Shown here piece after piece: positions 8,550-18,829 of a DNA stretch of 64,000 bases. The stretch is from Paenibacillus dendritiformis. GTDB lineage: Bacteria > Bacillota > Bacilli > Paenibacillales > Paenibacillaceae. The stretch lies in NCBI RefSeq assembly GCF_945605565.1, contig NZ_OX216966.1, positions 5,882,001 to 5,946,000 of the forward strand, in the 5' to 3' direction. Each line of letters opens with the position of its first letter. The first letter of the stretch is position 1. The translations under genes and the position numbers were made by a program. The notes under the pieces were generated by a model. That model saw only the letters and a program-made list of their open reading frames with translations. It was not told the origin of the DNA and made no database searches.

Positions 8550-10100
8550 TTAGATCAACCCGATCTTGTCGCGGCGGCTGCTCCCGCCGAGCTTGCGCTT
8601 CTCGATGAGGCGGTTGAGCGCATCCACGTACGCGCGGGCGCTCGCCTCGAGAATGTCCGTGCTGACGCCGCGGCCCAGCGCGGGCAGGCCGTCCTGGGTC
8701 AGGACGACATGAACTTCGCCGAGGGCGTCCTTGCCGTGCGTAACCGATTTGATAGAGTAATCGGTCAGCTCGACGTTTTCCTGCGACGCCTTGTCAATCG
8801 CCATATAGATGGCGTCGACGGAGCCGTTGCCGCTCGCTTCCTCTTCCAGCACGTTGCCGTCGATCGTGACGAGGCGAACCTTCGCCGATGGAACGGATTG
8901 GTTGCCGTACTCCACATAGACGGTCTCCAGCTTGAACATTTCCGGCGTGTCGCTCAGCTTCTCCTCGATCATGGCGCGAATGTCTTCGTCCGACACTTCT
9001 TTCTTCTTGTCCGCGACATCCTTGAACTTGGCGAAGGCGGCATTGACCTGTTCTTCGCTGAGCGTGTAGCCCAGATCGATCAGCTTCTCGCGGAACGCAT
9101 GGCGGCCCGAATGCTTGCCGAGTACGAGCTTGCTCTCCTTCAGGCCGATCGTCTCCGGAGAAATAATCTCGTACGTCGTCTTCTCCTTCAGCATGCCGTC
9201 CTGGTGAATGCCCGATTCATGGGCGAAGGCATTGGCGCCGACAATCGCCTTGTTCCCCGGTACGACCATCCCTGTCAGCTTGCTGACCAGGCGGCTCGTG
9301 CGCGCAATCTCGCTCAGGACGAGCGATGTCTTCGCCTGATAGAAATCTTGGCGCGTCTCCAGCGCCAGCGCCACCTCTTCGAGGGCCGTATTGCCCGCGC
9401 GCTCGCCGATGCCGTTGATCGTGCCTTCGATCTGATCGGCCCCGTTCAGCACCGCCGCCAGCGCATTCGCCGTCGCCATGCCGAGATCGTCATGGCAATG
9501 CGCGCTAAGCTGAATCTTCTCAATGCCCGGAACATTCTCCTTCAACGTCTTGAAGATGTTGCCATACTCATACGGCGTCAAGTAACCGACCGTGTCCGGA
9601 ATGTTGACGACCGTCGCCCCGGCGCGAATTGCCATCTCGGTCACTTGACAGAGGAAGTCGAGCTCGGTCCGTCCAGCGTCCTCCGGAGAGAACTCCACCT
9701 TCGAGAAATATTTCTTCGCATAACGAATCGCCGCTTCGGCCGTCTCCAGCACCTGCTCCTTCTCCATACGCAGCTTATGCTTGCGGTGAATCGGCGAAGA
9801 AGCAAGGAACAGATGCAGGCACGGATCCTGCGCGTTCTTCAAGGCTTCGTAAGCGGCGTCGATGTCCTGCGTCCGCGCCCGCGACAGCCCGACGATCGTC
9901 GCATTCTTCACTGCGGCGGCGACGGCCCCCACCGCGGCCGAATCACCCGGAGATGCCGCAGGAAACCCCGCTTCGATGCGGTCGACACCGAGGCGCTCCA
10001 ATTGGTAGGCGATCTCGAGCTTCTCCTTCGTATTCAAGTTCACGCCCGGAGATTGCTCCCCGTCTCTTAACGTCGTGTCAAAAATATAAATTTTACGCAT
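8550..10100 (-). CDS. leuA: 2-isopropylmalate synthase
   Basis: Condenses acetyl-CoA with 2-ketoisovalerate, the first committed step of leucine synthesis. The 516-residue product has the HMGL-type TIM barrel with [13 protein letters not shown] (about 6-18) and the metal-binding HCHDDLGMA, then the C-terminal LeuA regulatory domain that binds leucine for feedback inhibition (from about 390). The frame stays open far upstream, but the ATG at 10098-10100 is chosen because GGAGGTG precedes it and the family begins [11 protein letters not shown]. It is the last gene of the operon: leuB, leuC and leuD do not follow, and the next DNA is a terminator and repeats. Confidence 0.96.
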   Translation of the reverse strand: MRKIYIFDTTLRDGEQSPGVNLNTKEKLEIAYQLERLGVDRIEAGFPAASPGDSAAVGAVAAAVKNATIVGLSRARTQDIDAAYEALKNAQDPCLHLFLASSPIHRKHKLRMEKEQVLETAEAAIRYAKKYFSKVEFSPEDAGRTELDFLCQVTEMAIRAGATVVNIPDTVGYLTPYEYGNIFKTLKENVPGIEKIQLSAHCHDDLGMATANALAAVLNGADQIEGTINGIGERAGNTALEEVALALETRQDFYQAKTSLVLSEIARTSRLVSKLTGMVVPGNKAIVGANAFAHESGIHQDGMLKEKTTYEIISPETIGLKESKLVLGKHSGRHAFREKLIDLGYTLSEEQVNAAFAKFKDVADKKKEVSDEDIRAMIEEKLSDTPEMFKLETVYVEYGNQSVPSAKVRLVTIDGNVLEEEASGNGSVDAIYMAIDKASQENVELTDYSIKSVTHGKDALGEVHVVLTQDGLPALGRGVSTDILEASARAYVDALNRLIEKRKLGGSSRRDKIGLI

Positions 10101-10158
10101 CGCTGCACCTCCGTTAGTCTCTCGCCATATTACTATTCCAGTGTATGCACATAAAAGA

Positions 10159-10195
10159 ACAGCGCCATCCCGCCTTGACGACGGGCGGGCGCTGT
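10159..10195. other. Intercistronic hairpin between ilvC and leuA
   Basis: ACAGCGCC and GGCGCTGT pair around an inner CCCGCC/GGGCGG stem. No U-run follows on the minus strand, so it looks more like an mRNA-stabilising or processing hairpin than a terminator. Confidence 0.6.
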
Positions 10196-10266
10196 GCGAT
10201 ATCGCCTTCCGGCCTTTAAGTCCTCGGCCTGCCGCTTGTCCGGCCCGGCTGGCGCAACTCACATCA

Positions 10267-11283
<1,017 letters not shown>

Positions 11284-11310
11284 CTATTAATAAAGTGAGA
11301 TAATAATCAA

Positions 11311-11424
11311 CCCCGAATGAATGAGGGTATTTCAAGGGACAATCGCTCGTTCCGGTTCTGCCTGACTTATCCCCTGAGAGACCCCCTCATTCGGGGAATG
11401 CCCGCGGCCGGCGCGACGCCGGCC
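11311..11424. other. Inverted repeats in the ilvN-ilvC gap
   Basis: CCCCGAATGA at 11311-11320 pairs with TCATTCGGGG at 11387-11396 across a 66-base loop, and GGCCGGCG-CGA-CGCCGGCC forms a compact hairpin at 11406-11424. Neither is followed by a U-run on the minus strand. They may set relative mRNA stability of ilvBN and ilvC-leuA; that is inference. Confidence 0.6.
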
Positions 11425-11446
11425 GGGTCCAGCACAGAGGTACCGG

Positions 11447-11947
11447 TTACTTCCCGTCCGCCGCCTGCCCGCGAACCATCGCTGTCACGCCGGTGCGGCT
11501 GATCTCGCGGATGCCGTAAGGCTTAAGCAGCTCGACCATCGCTTCGATTTTCTGCGACTCGCCCACGACTTGGACGATGATCGTGCCCGGTCCGATATCG
11601 ACCACCGTCGCGCGGAACGTCTCGACGACGCCGAGTATCTCCGGACGCTCCCGCGGCTCCGCCTTGACCTTGATCAAGGCCAGTTCGCGGGATACCATCG
11701 GTTGAGAGCTCAAATCGACGACTTTGATAACATCGATAATCTTATACAACTGCTTCTCTACTTGCTCCAGCGTATGCTCGTCGCCGGTCGTCACGATGAC
11801 CATGCGGGAGAGGCCTTCTTCCTCCGAGGCTCCTACCGTAATGCTGTCAATGTTGAATCCGCGGCGGCCGAACAAGCCGGACACGCGCTGCAGAACGCCA
11901 GGCTGATCGTTGACGATGACGGCGATGGTATGCTTCATCGGTTTCAT
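11447..11947 (-). CDS. ilvN: Acetolactate synthase regulatory subunit
   Basis: The 166-residue small subunit that binds valine and activates the catalytic subunit. It has an N-terminal ACT domain ([31 protein letters not shown], about 5-35) and the C-terminal ACT-like ALS_ss domain ([17 protein letters not shown] onward). ATG at 11945-11947 overlaps the ilvB stop as ATGA, so translation is probably coupled; a TTG two codons upstream is a weaker alternative. Length is normal for Firmicutes. Confidence 0.95.
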   Translation of the reverse strand: MKPMKHTIAVIVNDQPGVLQRVSGLFGRRGFNIDSITVGASEEEGLSRMVIVTTGDEHTLEQVEKQLYKIIDVIKVVDLSSQPMVSRELALIKVKAEPRERPEILGVVETFRATVVDIGPGTIIVQVVGESQKIEAMVELLKPYGIREISRTGVTAMVRGQAADGK

Positions 11948-13689
11948 TCGCAATCCCCCATTATCATTTGGTCAATGGTGCAGCCCTGGGTTACCATCGG
12001 GTAGACGTTCTCGTGCTTGCGTACGACGAACTCGACGACGGCCGGCCCAGGCGTGTTCAACGCCTCCGTCCAGGCTTGCTCCGCTTCTTCCTTCGTCGTC
12101 GCCCGGAAGCCGCGCACGCCGTAGGCTTCCGCCAGCTTGACGAAATCCGGGCTGCCTGCCAAATCGATATGGCTGTACCGGTGATCGTAAATCAGCTCCT
12201 GCCATTGACGCACCATGCCGAGCACCCGGTTATTGATGATGGCCACCTTGACCGGAATGTTGTGGATAGCGCAGATGGCGAGCTCCTGCGCGCACATTTG
12301 CATCCCGCCGTCGCCGTTGATGGAGACGACCGTCCGATCCGGGAACGCCATCTGCGCGCCGATCGCGGACGGGAAGCCGAAGCCCATCGTGCCGAGGCCG
12401 CCGGATGTAATCCAGGAGCGCGGGTGGTTGAAGCGATAGTACTGGGCCGCCCACATCTGATGCTGGCCGACATCCGTCGTCACGATCGCATTGCCTTGGG
12501 TCGTGTCATTGATCATCTGAATGACCCATTGCGGCTTCAGCTCCGAATCGGAGTCGATGAACGCCAGCGGCTTCTCCGCCTTCCATTTCTGCACCTGCTC
12601 GCGCCACGCGTCTGCTTTATCGTTGTGAACCGCCGTAGCATTAGCCAATTGAAGCGTCGACTTAATATCGCCCACAATCGGAATGTCTGTCGGCACATTT
12701 TTGCCAATCTCGGCCGGGTCGATGTCAATATGCACAATCTTCGCCTTCGGGGCGAATCCGTCCAGCTTCATCGTTACGCGGTCATCGAAGCGGGCGCCGA
12801 TGTTGATAAGCAGGTCTGCTTGCTGTATAGCCATGTTCGACGTGTACGTTCCATGCATGCCGGGCATGCCCATCCACAATTCGTTCCCGCTCGGGAAGCC
12901 GCCGAGTCCGAGCAAGGTCGTCGTCACCGGAATCTTCGTCTTGGTTACGAACTCAAGCAATTCCTCATGCGCGCCGGAATGGATAACGCCGGCTCCGGCC
13001 AGAATGACGGGCGACTCCGCTTCCGCGATGGCCTTCAGCATCTTATCCACCTGATACTTGTTCGGCTGGACCGTCGGGTTATATCCGCGGATATTCACTT
13101 CTGTCACCGGCTGGAACAAGGTCGTTGCTGCGGACACATCCTTCGGAATATCGATGAGCACCGGCCCCTTGCGGCCCGTATTCGCGATGTGGAACGCTTC
13201 ATGAATGACCCGCGGCAGGTCCTCCACGTTCCGCACCAGATAGCTGTGCTTCGTAATCGGCATCGTGATGCCGGTAATATCCGCCTCCTGGAAGGCGTCT
13301 GTTCCGATAAACGTCGTCGCTACGTTGCCGGTAATGACGACGAGCGGAACCGAATCCATATATGCCGTAGCGATGCCTGTGACCAGGTTCGTTGCACCGG
13401 GACCCGATGTCGCGATGCAGACGCCGACCTTGCCGCTTGCCCGCGCATAACCGTCGGCAGCGTGAATGGCGCCTTGCTCATGCCGGGTCAGGACATGATG
13501 GAAATCCTCGCGGCCGTGCATCGCGTCGTAGATGTAGAGCACGGCGCCGCCCGGATAGCCGAACACGCACTCCACACCTTCCAACAACAAGCTGCGAAGC
13601 AAAATTTCGGAGCCTGTAATCACTTCAGGCTTCATCCATTTTTCTTTTAATTCATCGGTTGAGCGCATTGTCGTTTGATGTGTGCTCAT
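11944..13689 (-). CDS. ilvB: Acetolactate synthase catalytic subunit
   Basis: TPP- and FAD-dependent large subunit, 581 residues, which forms acetolactate or acetohydroxybutyrate from pyruvate. The catalytic Glu is in [15 protein letters not shown], and the TPP motif runs from GDGGMQM to IINN (about 485-515). The frame is open upstream into the T-box, but the ATG at 13687-13689 has AAGGAGGATGGCAAA before it and gives the expected start. It is first in the operon, directly after the leader, and its stop overlaps ilvN. Confidence 0.96.
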   Translation of the reverse strand: MSTHQTTMRSTDELKEKWMKPEVITGSEILLRSLLLEGVECVFGYPGGAVLYIYDAMHGREDFHHVLTRHEQGAIHAADGYARASGKVGVCIATSGPGATNLVTGIATAYMDSVPLVVITGNVATTFIGTDAFQEADITGITMPITKHSYLVRNVEDLPRVIHEAFHIANTGRKGPVLIDIPKDVSAATTLFQPVTEVNIRGYNPTVQPNKYQVDKMLKAIAEAESPVILAGAGVIHSGAHEELLEFVTKTKIPVTTTLLGLGGFPSGNELWMGMPGMHGTYTSNMAIQQADLLINIGARFDDRVTMKLDGFAPKAKIVHIDIDPAEIGKNVPTDIPIVGDIKSTLQLANATAVHNDKADAWREQVQKWKAEKPLAFIDSDSELKPQWVIQMINDTTQGNAIVTTDVGQHQMWAAQYYRFNHPRSWITSGGLGTMGFGFPSAIGAQMAFPDRTVVSINGDGGMQMCAQELAICAIHNIPVKVAIINNRVLGMVRQWQELIYDHRYSHIDLAGSPDFVKLAEAYGVRGFRATTKEEAEQAWTEALNTPGPAVVEFVVRKHENVYPMVTQGCTIDQMIMGDCE

Positions 13690-13776
13690 TTTGCCATCCT
13701 CCTTACGCATCTTGTCGATTTCCAATCGGGCTTGGTTGTCATGGTGTGTTGTGCCTGGCCAGGCTTGTAATACAAC

Positions 13777-13828
13777 AAAAAAACCTTCCGCCCCCGCAGC
13801 TTGCTCGCTGCCTAAGGGACGAAAGGTT
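13777..13828 (-). terminator. T-box regulated terminator
   Basis: On the minus strand AACCTTTCGTCCC pairs with GGGGGCGGAAGGTT around GGCAGC..GCTGC, followed by a seven-U run. It competes with the antiterminator formed by the T-box sequence just upstream. Confidence 0.9.
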
Positions 13829-14115
13829 GTGCTTCCGTGGTACCACCCATGTTCATTCCACATCTCGCGATGTGAAATCTCTGCAAGTATACGCCGATAC
13901 AGTTATCCATGACATGTATGGACAGCGCATACTCTGGACGCCTAACGCGCGCCTGACGATTCCCCCTACTGACATATCGGCCATGGCCTGATATCCGTTC
14001 AGGAGAACAGCTCCGAGGTGAGCTCGCCTATAAGGGATTATGGCGCCGGTCTCAGCAAGACTTCCATGCGCTCTCTGTTCATAAGGGCCCTTATGCTTCG
14101 TCCTCTTCATTGCCG
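13777..14115 (-). ncRNA. T-box riboswitch with leucine specifier, ilv-leu leader
   Basis: Reading the minus strand, Stem I begins near GAAGAGGACGAAGC and holds the AGAGAG motif. The specifier loop reads GAG-CTC-ACCTCGGAGC, where CTC (14020-14022) sits directly before the conserved ACC, so it should read tRNA-Leu(GAG). The antiterminator T-box is GGGTGGTACCACGG (13835-13848); its UGGU matches an ACCA tRNA end. A terminator overlaps it. Uncharged leucine tRNA would stabilise the antiterminator and switch on ilvB-ilvN-ilvC-leuA. Confidence 0.93.
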
Positions 14116-14154
14116 TTGTAAAATATGGTCAATGTCTTTCAAATGTTTAGAAAC

Positions 14155-14183
14155 ATTATATTCCTACGATATGCAGGAGTCAA
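14155..14183 (-). promoter_or_regulatory. SigA-type promoter of the ilv-leu operon
   Basis: On the minus strand TTGACT, a 17-base spacer and TATAAT. Transcription would begin about 35 bases before Stem I of the T-box. Confidence 0.85.
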
Positions 14184-14414
14184 GAGGCGGTACCAAAAAA
14201 TTTTGTAAACCGGTCATCCGGCAAAAAGGCAGCATAGCTTGGCGAAATGCCCGAAATCGGTAAAAACCGCAGCTTTTTTCCGTACTATAACGTTTTTGAA
14301 CCGTTGGTTCATTCGTAGTTCCACAAGGGCTCGGAAGGGAGTTGAAATCGGCACGGGAGACGAAGGCAGCACATATAATACATCATTCACGATGCCGCAA
14401 AGGGGGAATCGGGC

Positions 14415-14864
14415 ATGAACATCCGGCTTCGGCACCCCGCTTCCGATGACCGCATCATCCGCCGCCTCATTTTGGAAGAATTACTCCCTCATTCCAACCT
14501 CGTCTGGGAAGAGAGCCAGTTGCTGAAGGATATTCCGGTTCGGCTTCGGGACGGCGTCACCTTCATCGCCGCGAACCGCAGAAATCAGGCTGTCGGCTTC
14601 GCACTTGTCCAAGCCAAGAACGACATCCTGCTGATTGATCTGCTCGCCGTCAGCAGCGCCTCCCAAGGCAAGGGATGCGGCGCCGCGCTCCTGGAACGGG
14701 CAGAAAGATATGGGCGCACGCAGCGCTGCCTCCGCTCCCGCGTCTATGTAGATCAAGGCAACGGCGCCGCGCAGCGATTCTACGAGCGGCATGGCTACCG
14801 AATAAAGCGGTACATCATGCATATCGCCTGCCATGAGATGGAGAAGCCGCTGGACAGGCGCTGA
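14415..14864 (+). CDS. GNAT family N-acetyltransferase
   Basis: A 149-residue single-domain acetyl-CoA-dependent acyltransferase. Motif A, which binds the CoA pyrophosphate, is visible as VSSASQGKGCGAALLERAE (about 76-94), with the preceding strand ILLIDLLAV and the later VYVDQGNGAAQRFYERHGYR that is typical of motif B. The ATG start has AAGGGGGAATCGGGC before it. It stands alone between the T-box operon, transcribed away from it, and a terminator. Substrate is not predictable from sequence. Confidence 0.88.
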   Translation: MNIRLRHPASDDRIIRRLILEELLPHSNLVWEESQLLKDIPVRLRDGVTFIAANRRNQAVGFALVQAKNDILLIDLLAVSSASQGKGCGAALLERAERYGRTQRCLRSRVYVDQGNGAAQRFYERHGYRIKRYIMHIACHEMEKPLDRR

Positions 14865-14896
14865 CATCCGCCTAATCCGTCTAAGGACAGCATGAA

Positions 14897-14917
14897 AGCC
14901 TGGGGTCCCCCCAGGCT
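14897..14917 (+). terminator. Hairpin after the GNAT gene
   Basis: AGCCTGGGG-TCC-CCCCAGGCT forms a perfect 9-bp stem 32 bases after the stop. No long U-run follows, so termination efficiency is uncertain. Confidence 0.65.
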
Positions 14918-14977
14918 CTCCGCTCCCATATCCTCATGTGGCCGCTCGTCTTGGATGTGATGGTTGGCCGAATTCGT

Positions 14978-15247
14978 TTACCAGAAATAACCGTACGGAT
15001 AGCCCCCAAACCCGTACCCCCCATATCCCCCAAAGGCGTAAGGGGCTGTGCCGATGGCGAGAAGATCGAATAAAACCAATGGAATGATCGCTTTTGTTTT
15101 TACTTTCTTCCCCTTCGATTGCTCCAGCACCAGCCGGTTGCCGGATATGCGAATCAGCTTGCCGGACACGACAGAGCCGTTTTTGTGCAGCGCATAGATC
15201 CGTTTGCCGACAAGCTTGGATGCCTGTGCTTTCGTAACACCCCGCAT
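14978..15247 (-). CDS. Small basic protein with Gly/Tyr-rich tail, unknown
   Basis: An 89-residue protein. The first 55 residues (VGKRIYALHKNGSVVSGKLIRISGNRLVLEQ split over two strands) resemble a small beta-barrel of the Sm/KOW kind, by eye only. A hydrophobic segment AIIPLVLFDLLAIG follows, then a tail built of Gly, Tyr and Phe (GGYGGYGFGGYPYGYFW), a composition seen in spore coat and surface-associated proteins of Bacillales. The ATG at 15245-15247 is chosen for its GAAGGAGGGATTCGC site, 11 codons inside the longest frame. A coat or membrane-surface role is a guess. Confidence 0.7.
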   Translation of the reverse strand: MRGVTKAQASKLVGKRIYALHKNGSVVSGKLIRISGNRLVLEQSKGKKVKTKAIIPLVLFDLLAIGTAPYAFGGYGGYGFGGYPYGYFW

Positions 15248-15373
15248 GCGAATCCCTCCTTCACGGTTGATTCCATACAAGGTATTCTATCCTGCTCCTT
15301 CCCGTCTGTATGATGGCCCTTCTTTCTTCAAATCTGGGTCTCGCAAGCTCTCAAACGTGCGCCAAGCCCGATT

Positions 15374-16438
15374 CTATTCCTCCTCGTTATAGAAAACTTT
15401 ATAGTAGTGCATGCCCCGCTCTTCATCGAAGCCCTTCTCCACGTAAGCGAAGCTCTCGCTCTTCAGCTTCAACTCGACGCCCGTATCGGTCCGGATATTG
15501 TTTTTATACGTTCGCTTCGCCTTTTTCAAGGCAGCCTGGGAGATCGGAAATTCATTCAGCGGAGGCAGCTCGTTCGCTTCCTCGTAGGTCTCCTTGTACG
15601 CCTTGAAGATCGGCACAATCTCCGGCTGCACGATAACCTCCTCGGCAAAGGCCTCCTCCTCGAACTGCTCGTGCTTGGCGAAGTACTCCATCGTATGGTG
15701 AATGAACTCCAGCTTCTCTTTCTTCTCCGGCGGTTCCTCCGCCGAGGCGGCGATGACATCCTCATAGAAATGCGTGCACATTTCGATATATTTATCCGTC
15801 AAATAATGCTCGTCCTCCAGCAGCCGCACATTCAAAAAATCTTCCTGCCAATAGCGGGCCGCTTCGTTGTTCTTGCCTGCCGAAGTATCGACGATGCCGA
15901 CGGAATAACCCGCTTCCGCCCGCACGTTGAGAATGAGACAGCCCTTGTCCAGCTTGCGAATGTTCGTTCCTTCCTGGATGCTGACCTGCAGTTCTTCCGG
16001 CTTGCGCTCCTGCACCTGCAGAAAGACGTCCTTATGCTCGGATTTCATGATGCCGATGGCGTCGATGCTGAAGTTGTTGTACAAAATGTTGTTCAGATGA
16101 ACGACATACAGCTCCCCCGGCTTAATCTGCGGATGAGAGGACTGCTCGTACAAATGATGCAGCAAATGAACCGACTGCTCATGAAAGGAATCGGCCTGCT
16201 GAAACATGCGGCTCACGTAGGTGTATACCTCATTCAACGGCAGCTCGGCCTCGTGATGGAAGCGGTAGAAGGCGTCGAATTTGAAGCCGGAAATGAAGTA
16301 CTTCATCAGCGTCGCCTTCACTTCGTCGCTCGGCACATCATACAGCGCGTGAGAGACGCGAACCCCCTCTTCGCGTGCTTTGCTTCCGACCTGATGGACA
16401 ACCATTTGCTGGATTTCCGCTTTGGATAAATCGATCAT
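15374..16438 (-). CDS. Nucleoid-associated protein, NdpA/YejK type
   Basis: A 354-residue cytoplasmic protein related to the 37-kDa nucleoid-associated family (YejK/NdpA). Matching features are the N-terminal MIDLSKAEIQQMVVHQVGSK, the ELYVVHLNNILYNNFSIDAIGIMKSE core region and the charged C-terminal region. The exact molecular role in the family is not settled; members bind or associate with DNA. The start at 16436-16438 follows AGAGGGAATGTT; the frame stays open upstream without good sites. Head-to-head with the thioesterase gene, so a divergent promoter region lies between 16439 and 16719. Confidence 0.8.
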   Translation of the reverse strand: MIDLSKAEIQQMVVHQVGSKAREEGVRVSHALYDVPSDEVKATLMKYFISGFKFDAFYRFHHEAELPLNEVYTYVSRMFQQADSFHEQSVHLLHHLYEQSSHPQIKPGELYVVHLNNILYNNFSIDAIGIMKSEHKDVFLQVQERKPEELQVSIQEGTNIRKLDKGCLILNVRAEAGYSVGIVDTSAGKNNEAARYWQEDFLNVRLLEDEHYLTDKYIEMCTHFYEDVIAASAEEPPEKKEKLEFIHHTMEYFAKHEQFEEEAFAEEVIVQPEIVPIFKAYKETYEEANELPPLNEFPISQAALKKAKRTYKNNIRTDTGVELKLKSESFAYVEKGFDEERGMHYYKVFYNEEE

Positions 16439-16719
16439 AACATTCCCTCTTTTCTCGAAGTCGCATCTCTCTATTGTATCGAAAATGCGCGCCGATGAAA
16501 ACGGAAACCGAAGGCAGTTCCGCACGGAATGCCGCCGTATCTCCCCTTCTCCCCGCAGACCGGGGATGGGCGGATCTGGTATCGGATACGGGCGTCCGCC
16601 CTGGAACTGATTTGGCTTCTCCCCCGCTCTGGAGTACAATAGAAGGATGAGAAGCGGCAGCCGTCCAGGCTGCCCCGCCTTCGTGCGGAAGAGTTGTTGC
16701 ATGGAAAGGACGATTGATT

Positions 16720-17265
16720 GTGAAGAAAGATACGGATGTTCATCAATCCGGGCTTGCCCCCAAGCTATGCCGCGAATCCCGCGTGTTCAAGACGAGCCGC
16801 GTATTTCCGAACGATGTCAATAACCACGATTCCCTGTTCGGCGGCAAACTGATGAGCGCCATCGACGAATTGGCCTCCATCTCGGCCGTACGGCATTGCC
16901 GGTACAACGTGATCACCGCTTCGACCGATTCGGTTGATTTCCTGCGTCCGATACTGCAGTCCGATTCCGTCTGTCTGGAATCGTATGTAACCTGGACGGG
17001 ACGGACGAGTATGGAAGTATTCGTCAAGGTCGTCTCGGAGAATCTGTTCTCCGGCGAGCGCGCTATCGCAGCGACGTCCTTCCTGACGTTCGTGGCGGTG
17101 GATGAACATGGCCGGCCGATGGTCGTGCCGCCCGTCATCCCCGATTCCGAGGAAGAGAAGCTGCTTCACGAATCGGCGCAGGAGCGGGCAGAGCTGCGGA
17201 AGAAGAGACGGGCGGGAAGCAAGCAGCTCGCCAGCCAGCTGTCGACCCGCAAATATTGGGAGTAG
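16720..17265 (+). CDS. Acyl-CoA thioesterase, hotdog fold (YkhA-like)
   Basis: A 181-residue hotdog-fold enzyme expected to hydrolyse acyl-CoA to free acid and CoA. The diagnostic stretch is SRVFPNDVNNHDSLFGGKLM, with the FGG turn and the acidic residue in AIDELASI that polarises the nucleophilic water. Strands such as VDFLRPILQSDSVCLESYV follow. The C-terminus is basic (RKKRRAGSKQ). The start is taken as GTG at 16720 with AAAGGA nine bases before; TTG at 16714 is possible. A hairpin shared with rplT follows. Confidence 0.88.
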   Translation: MKKDTDVHQSGLAPKLCRESRVFKTSRVFPNDVNNHDSLFGGKLMSAIDELASISAVRHCRYNVITASTDSVDFLRPILQSDSVCLESYVTWTGRTSMEVFVKVVSENLFSGERAIAATSFLTFVAVDEHGRPMVVPPVIPDSEEEKLLHESAQERAELRKKRRAGSKQLASQLSTRKYWE

Positions 17266-17274
17266 AATCCATTG

Positions 17275-17310
17275 CAAAAAGCCCGGGTTGCTCGCAACCG
17301 GGGCTTGTCT
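17275..17310 (-). terminator. Terminator between the thioesterase gene and rplT
   Basis: AAGCCCGGGTTGC and GCAACCGGGGCTT pair perfectly apart from one bulge. On the minus strand TTTTTGC follows, so it ends the infC-rpmI-rplT operon; it may also act for the plus-strand thioesterase gene. Confidence 0.8.
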
Positions 17311-17366
17311 TATAACGAACGCCGCACTGCCGTTGACGGCGATGCGGCGCTCTATATGAATCCAGC

Positions 17367-17726
17367 TTACGCGTTTACTTTTTCTTTGGCTACCGCTGCA
17401 AGAGAGCTGAATGCATTGGCATCGTTGACTGCCATGTCAGCCAGCATTTTGCGGTTGATGTCCACGCCTGCCAGCTTCAAGCCGTGCATCATTTTGCTGT
17501 AGGACAGTCCGTTCATGCGAGCTGCCGCGTTGATGCGGGCGATCCACAGCTTGCGGAAGTCACGCTTCCGTTGACGGCGATCGCGGTATGCATACAGCAA
17601 CGATTTCATAACTTGCTCGTTCGCTGTTTTGAAGATGCGGTGTTTGGAACCGAAGTATCCTTTTGCCAGTTTCAATACTTTCTTATGACGACGACGTGTC
17701 GTAAATCCGCCTTTTACTCGTGCCAT
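17367..17726 (-). CDS. rplT: 50S ribosomal protein L20
   Basis: A 119-residue, strongly basic protein of normal length that binds 23S rRNA early in large-subunit assembly. Typical sequence is visible throughout: [23 protein letters not shown] and [20 protein letters not shown]. In Bacillus, L20 also represses its own operon by binding the leader, and the leader here has a terminator that could serve this. It follows rpmI after 37 bases with a clear GGGAGG site. Confidence 0.98.
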   Translation of the reverse strand: MARVKGGFTTRRRHKKVLKLAKGYFGSKHRIFKTANEQVMKSLLYAYRDRRQRKRDFRKLWIARINAAARMNGLSYSKMMHGLKLAGVDINRKMLADMAVNDANAFSSLAAVAKEKVNA

Positions 17727-17763
17727 TTCGTATTAACCTCCCGATTCGATGTCTCCGAATTGC

Positions 17764-17964
17764 TTATTTCAAGTTTTTCAATTGCTGCTTCATGCGGTTA
17801 ACGTCGCCTGCTGCCATCACTGGGCTCGTTGCCAGGTTGCGCTTTTGGCGTTGCGATTTATGGGAAAGCAAATGGTTGCGGTACGCTTTGTAGCGACGCA
17901 CTTTACCAGTACCCGTAATTTTGAAGCGGCCCTTCAAGCTGCTATGCGTTTTCATCTTAGGCAT
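17764..17964 (-). CDS. rpmI: 50S ribosomal protein L35
   Basis: A 66-residue basic protein with the family pattern PKMKTHSSLKGRFKITGTG and a C-terminal NRMKQQLKNLK. The second ATG of the frame is used, giving the usual MPKMKTH start with GAGGAGGATAATT before it. Middle gene of the infC-rpmI-rplT operon. Confidence 0.98.
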   Translation of the reverse strand: MPKMKTHSSLKGRFKITGTGKVRRYKAYRNHLLSHKSQRQKRNLATSPVMAAGDVNRMKQQLKNLK

Positions 17965-18030
17965 AATCAATTATCCTCCTCAAGTTCGGTGTTCATCCAT
18001 CCCGCCGCCTTCTCCAGCGCGGCAGGTCGC

Positions 18031-18543
18031 TTAGGTGCTCTTCGGCGCCAAAATCATAATCATGCTGCGGCCTTCCAGCTTCGGAACGCGTTCTACGATG
18101 CACAGTTCATTCGCTTCGACGAGAACACGGTCAAGAACCTTCTTGCCGATATCCGCATGGGCAATCTCGCGTCCGCGGAAGCGGACCGAGCATTTGACCT
18201 TATCGCCTTCACGCAGGAACTTCAAGACGTTGCGCAGCTTCGTCTGGAAATCATGCTCGTCAATGTTCGCGCGGAACCAGACTTCCTTGATATCGACCGT
18301 CTTCTGATTCTTGCGCGCTTCTTTCTCTTTCTTCTGCTGCTCGTAGCGGAACTTGCCGTAGTCCATAATCCGGCATACGGGCGGCTTCGCCTGCGGAGCC
18401 ACATTCACCAGGTCCAAGTTCGCGTCATAAGCCATCTGCAGCGCTTCGCGGAACGGCTTGATGCCGATCTGCTCGCCTTCCGGGCCGACCAGTCGAACTT
18501 CCTTCGCACGAATCTCCTCGTTAACCAAATGATCTTTGCTAAT
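18031..18543 (-). CDS. infC: Translation initiation factor IF-3 (ATT start)
   Basis: A 170-residue IF-3, which binds the 30S subunit and checks start codons. N-domain SKDHLVNEEIRAKEVRLVGPEGEQIG, linker QQKKEKEARKNQK, C-domain from VDIKEVWFRANIDEHDFQTKLR to the end. No ATG, GTG or TTG fits; the start is the ATT at 18541-18543 preceded by GGAGGTGGCACACC. A rare AUU start is known in infC of E. coli and Bacillus, where IF-3 rejects its own non-standard codon and so limits its synthesis. First gene of the operon. Confidence 0.96.
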   Translation of the reverse strand: MSKDHLVNEEIRAKEVRLVGPEGEQIGIKPFREALQMAYDANLDLVNVAPQAKPPVCRIMDYGKFRYEQQKKEKEARKNQKTVDIKEVWFRANIDEHDFQTKLRNVLKFLREGDKVKCSVRFRGREIAHADIGKKVLDRVLVEANELCIVERVPKLEGRSMIMILAPKST

Positions 18544-18601
18544 GGTGTGCCACCTCCATAATCGAATTCCCACTTCACTCTTGCAAACTTCTATTGTATG
18601 C

Positions 18602-18634
18602 AAAAAGGGATGCGGACTCAAGAGCCCACATCCC
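18602..18634 (-). terminator. Attenuator hairpin in the infC leader
   Basis: GGGATGTGGGC and its partner GTCCGCATCCC form a stem on the minus strand followed by TTTTTG, about 60 bases before the infC start. Confidence 0.85.
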
Positions 18635-18768
18635 TCACATAGACTAATTATCATCATGTGAAACACCGCCAACGCGGCAAATCGTCAGAACCAGCCAACC
18701 TACGTTGGACAGGTGAGAAGCGGGCGCTCCTGCTTAATACAAATCATATGCAATTTGAACACTCAATT
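18602..18768 (-). ncRNA. infC-rpmI-rplT leader, probable L20-type attenuator
   Basis: A leader of roughly 220 bases separates the promoter from infC. It contains several short dyads (for example CGCCAACGCGG region near 18668) and ends in a terminator hairpin. In Bacillus, L20 binds a structure mimicking its 23S rRNA site in this leader and favours termination. Position, operon and terminator match that arrangement; the binding structure itself I have not resolved. Confidence 0.7.
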
Positions 18769-18798
18769 ACTATATCACTCTTGCGGATTCATTGTCAA
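18769..18798 (-). promoter_or_regulatory. Promoter of the infC operon
   Basis: On the minus strand TTGACA, an 18-base spacer and TATAGT. Confidence 0.75.
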
Positions 18799-18829
18799 GA
18801 CATTTTTTCCGCTCCGGGATAACCCCGAA

